Assembly: GCA_024763185.1 (NCBI GenBank)
Contig: JANTFY010000109.1
Location: 1 to 7,523 of the forward strand
DNA length: 7,523 nucleotides
Direction of reading: 5' to 3'
Source of the DNA: Gammaproteobacteria bacterium
GTDB lineage: Bacteria > Pseudomonadota > Gammaproteobacteria > GCA-001735895
Shown: positions 5,534 to 7,523 of the stretch, one piece after another
Layout of the letters: the number at the start of each line of letters is the position of its first letter
Position numbering within the stretch: position 1 is the first letter of the stretch
The notes under the pieces: generated by a model
Told to the model about the DNA's origin: nothing
What the model saw: only the letters and a program-made list of their open reading frames with translations
Databases searched by the model: none
Translations under genes and position numbers: made by a program

Positions 5534-6523
5534 TCAGTGTATAGACAAGTGTTGTTCGATTTGAGTTTTAAAGACCCTGGCAAAACTTGCCCCCAGCCTA
5601 TCTGCCAGGCGATCAACCAATAATTCCTTGGGGGTAAAATCCACCAGGTCTTCATGTTTGATAACCTCTCTGGCTACCTGTTCTGTGCTACCGTAATCAT
5701 CCACCAGGCCAAGCTTGATCGCTTCTTCTCCGGTCCAGATCAGGCCGCTGAACAGGTCAGGATTTTGCTGCAATTTATCGCCGCGCCCCTGCTTGACTGC
5801 CGCAATAAAATGCTGGTGCACCTGGTCCAGCATGTGTTGAAGATGTTGTTTTTGTTGCTCATCTTCCGGCAAGAACGGGTCCAGCATGCCTTTATTTTCT
5901 CCCGCCGTTAACAAGCGGCGTTCAATACCCATTTTTTCAATTAAATCAACCAGGCCGAAATTGTCCATCCTGACACCGATGGAGCCAACCAGGCTGGATT
6001 TATTGACATAAATCTTATCTGCTGCAGCCGCCACAAAATAACCACCGGATGCAGCAATGTCGTTAACGACGACATACAACGGCTTGTCGTCGTGTTTGCT
6101 TCTAAGGCGTTTGATTTCTTCGTAAATATGGGCCGATTGAACCGGAGAACCGCCGGGAGAATTGATTTCGAGGATGACTCCGGCTGTATCGTTATCTTCA
6201 AACGCATCCTGTAATCCGGCCATGATATTCTCAGCACCGGCCTTTTCTCCACTGGCAATAATGCCACTCATTTTTACCAGGGCAGTATGTTTGGCGGATT
6301 CTTTTTTATCCTTGCCCGGTATGTATATGTCATTCAAATCTATCGTCAGCAGCATGACAGGGGTCAGATAGATAAAGGTCAGGATAATGAAAAAAATACG
6401 CCAGCGACGGCTACGACGTTGTTCATTAATGGCCGCAAAAGCCAATCGTTGAACCATCTCTTCATATTTCTTGTGGGACCGTTCTGCCGTCTTGTCCGTA
6501 CTTGCTGTATCCATATCGCTCAT
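5534..6523 (-). CDS. sppA: Signal peptide peptidase SppA, 36K type (S49 family)
   Basis: An inner-membrane serine peptidase that degrades cleaved signal peptides and membrane fragments. The 329-residue protein has a charged cytoplasmic N-terminus (about 1-40, ending in EQRRSRRW), one hydrophobic membrane anchor at about 42-61, and an S49 domain on the periplasmic side. Motifs in order: VILEINSPGGSPVQS (116-130), the nucleophile S159 in DIAASGGYF, SSLVGSIGVRMDNFG (176-190), and the general base K211 in GENKGMLDPF. The Ser-Lys dyad is intact, and one S49 domain of this size matches the short (36K) form rather than the duplicated 67K E. coli enzyme. The ATG follows the HAD stop by 12 bases, with an AAAGG site overlapping that stop codon, so the genes are probably coupled. 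The order rluC-HAD-sppA is common in gammaproteobacteria. Confidence 0.95.
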   Translation of the reverse strand: MSDMDTASTDKTAERSHKKYEEMVQRLAFAAINEQRRSRRWRIFFIILTFIYLTPVMLLTIDLNDIYIPGKDKKESAKHTALVKMSGIIASGEKAGAENIMAGLQDAFEDNDTAGVILEINSPGGSPVQSAHIYEEIKRLRSKHDDKPLYVVVNDIAASGGYFVAAAADKIYVNKSSLVGSIGVRMDNFGLVDLIEKMGIERRLLTAGENKGMLDPFLPEDEQQKQHLQHMLDQVHQHFIAAVKQGRGDKLQQNPDLFSGLIWTGEEAIKLGLVDDYGSTEQVAREVIKHEDLVDFTPKELLVDRLADRLGASFARVFKTQIEQHLSIH

Positions 6524-6535
6524 ATTAAGTAACCT

Positions 6536-7183
6536 TTAAACAAACTGAGATATTTGATCAATTGAATCTATAAAATGGGTTGGTTGAGTGGTTTCAAGAT
6601 GCTGTTTATCATGCATACCATAGGTTACGGCAATGCAATCCATGTTGATATTACTCGCCATTTCCATGTCGTAACTGGTATCGCCAACCATAATCGCCTG
6701 TTCTGGATCCAGGTCCAGATCGGTGAGAATTTCATCCAGCATCATCGGGTCCGGTTTTGAGCGTGTTTCGTCCGCACAACGGGTGATATGGAAATAATGT
6801 TCCAGTCCGGTTTTATCCAGAGCGATATCCAGCCCGTGTCGCCCTTTTCCAGTAGCAACTGCCAGGTAGTAACCACTGGCATGTAAATCACGGATAACAT
6901 CTTCCACACCACTGAATAACTCGGAGTCTGGATGACTGTTTTCAAAGAAATGTCGGCGATAGTTGGTGGCAAGACGATCGATGATCTCGTATGGCAACTC
7001 GGGAAAAAGTGTTTCGATGGCTCGATGCAGACTCAGCCCAATGATGTGACGAATATCCGCATCCTCAGGTACGTCCAGACCCTCATCAATAATTGCATTT
7101 TTCATACTGTTCATAATATGAGACTGGGAATCGATAATGGTTCCATCCCAGTCAAATATGACTAATTCATATTTCTTGTTCAT
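6536..7183 (-). CDS. HAD-IA family hydrolase, Gph-like phosphatase
   Basis: A 215-residue haloacid dehalogenase superfamily phosphatase with all four motifs: I, nucleophile D11 and acid D13 in FDWDGTIIDS; II, T111 in AVATGKGRHG; III, K143 in RSKPDP; IV, D168 and D172 in MVGDTSYDMEMA. The helical cap between motifs I and II (about 20-90) is the C1 type of phosphoglycolate phosphatase and beta-phosphoglucomutase relatives. The substrate cannot be told from sequence. A HAD gene of this kind is a conserved neighbour of rluC in gammaproteobacteria. I took the ATG at 7183, right before the first beta strand (NKKYELVIFD), and not the in-frame TTG at 7207, which would add eight residues of no family likeness. 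The gene begins inside the end of rluC (17-base overlap). The nearest AGGA is 12 bases away, so coupling to rluC is likely. Confidence 0.93.
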   Translation of the reverse strand: MNKKYELVIFDWDGTIIDSQSHIMNSMKNAIIDEGLDVPEDADIRHIIGLSLHRAIETLFPELPYEIIDRLATNYRRHFFENSHPDSELFSGVEDVIRDLHASGYYLAVATGKGRHGLDIALDKTGLEHYFHITRCADETRSKPDPMMLDEILTDLDLDPEQAIMVGDTSYDMEMASNINMDCIAVTYGMHDKQHLETTQPTHFIDSIDQISQFV

Positions 7184-7523
7184 CGCTGGATAACATCCTG
7201 AATTCAACCGGCTCCGGGGCCAAAATTTTTAAAGCCTTTGTATGGGCGTTTTTGGGGATTTCAAGTTCGAATGCATGTAAAAGCAAGCGTTTGACGCCCA
7301 GAGCCTTCATGGCCTGGTTAAACGAACGATCAAAATATTTACTATCGCCAGCAATCTCATGGCCCTGTGACTGGCAATGCACGCGTATCTGGTGGGTTCT
7401 GCCGGTTAACAAATGCAACTTTATCAAGCTGTATTTTATGCCGTTGTGATTAAAATGCGTCACCTGGTCGATAATCGTTTTGGCTGACTGCCCCCGCTCA
7501 TCGACAAAAACCTTGGTTTCCCC
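7167..7523 (-). CDS. rluC: 23S rRNA pseudouridine synthase RluC, C-terminal part
   Basis: The last 118 codons of a RluA-family pseudouridine synthase, cut by the right edge of the window. The diagnostic segment is LLTGRTHQIRVHCQSQGHEI, followed by AGDSKY and later RLLLHAFELEIP, all near the C-terminus of RluC/RluD-type enzymes. The catalytic Asp motif (GRLD) and the N-terminal S4 domain are outside the window. E. coli RluC modifies 23S rRNA positions 955, 2504 and 2580. RluC is favoured over other RluA members because of the neighbours: HAD phosphatase, sppA and the yceD-rpmF cluster downstream is the usual RluC setting. The reading frame is open to the window end, and its stop lies inside the start of the HAD gene. 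Confidence 0.9.
   Translation of the reverse strand, partial: GETKVFVDERGQSAKTIIDQVTHFNHNGIKYSLIKLHLLTGRTHQIRVHCQSQGHEIAGDSKYFDRSFNQAMKALGVKRLLLHAFELEIPKNAHTKALKILAPEPVEFRMLSSDEQEI

Noticed and set aside
7184..7207. Eight-residue N-terminal extension of the HAD protein from a TTG
   Set aside because: The ATG at 7183 sits just before the first beta strand and motif I, and the extra residues show no family likeness.
1..7523. Defence system, prophage, transposon or CRISPR array
   Set aside because: Every substantial open frame is accounted for by recognised housekeeping or signalling families, and no direct repeats, terminal inverted repeats or transposase motifs were seen.

Overview
The window looks like a chromosomal housekeeping segment of a gammaproteobacterium. 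The diagnostic run is rluC - HAD phosphatase - sppA - maf(yceF) - yceD - rpmF - plsX - fabH, with yceF divergent from yceD, an order known from Pseudomonas and enterobacteria. The proteins also match gammaproteobacterial families closely (YceF-type Maf, 36K-type SppA, UvrY/GacA-like regulator). I cannot name a genus. Nothing in it looks mobile: I see no insertion sequence, tRNA, rRNA, CRISPR array or integration site.

Layout from the right-hand edge, following transcription (all genes on the minus strand except maf). Bases 7523-5534 hold the 3' part of rluC (23S rRNA pseudouridine synthase), then a HAD-family phosphatase overlapping it by 17 bases, then the membrane-anchored peptidase sppA 12 bases later, a tightly packed and probably co-transcribed trio. 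After a 152-base AT-rich gap comes an EAL-HDOD signalling protein (5381-4179), which converges on maf (3587-4171, plus strand) with only 7 bases between them. A 131-base AT-rich divergent promoter region (3456-3586) separates maf from the yceD-rpmF-plsX-fabH cluster, which makes a 23S rRNA-linked protein, ribosomal protein L32 and two early enzymes of phospholipid and fatty acid synthesis. plsX and fabH overlap by four bases (ATGA).

The left end departs from the usual order. Where fabD-fabG-acpP would be expected after fabH, there is a CYTH-domain triphosphatase-like gene 12 bases downstream, then the first 40 codons of a UvrY/GacA-type response regulator with its own extended -10 promoter candidate.

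The most notable non-coding signal is a perfect 10-bp GC-rich hairpin between rpmF and plsX, well placed to act as a partial terminator or mRNA-processing element separating ribosomal-protein from lipid-enzyme output. I found no convincing previously undescribed system. The points worth a second look are the altered gene order after fabH, this hairpin, the loop-6 divergence of the EAL-HDOD protein, and a few weaker regulatory signals.
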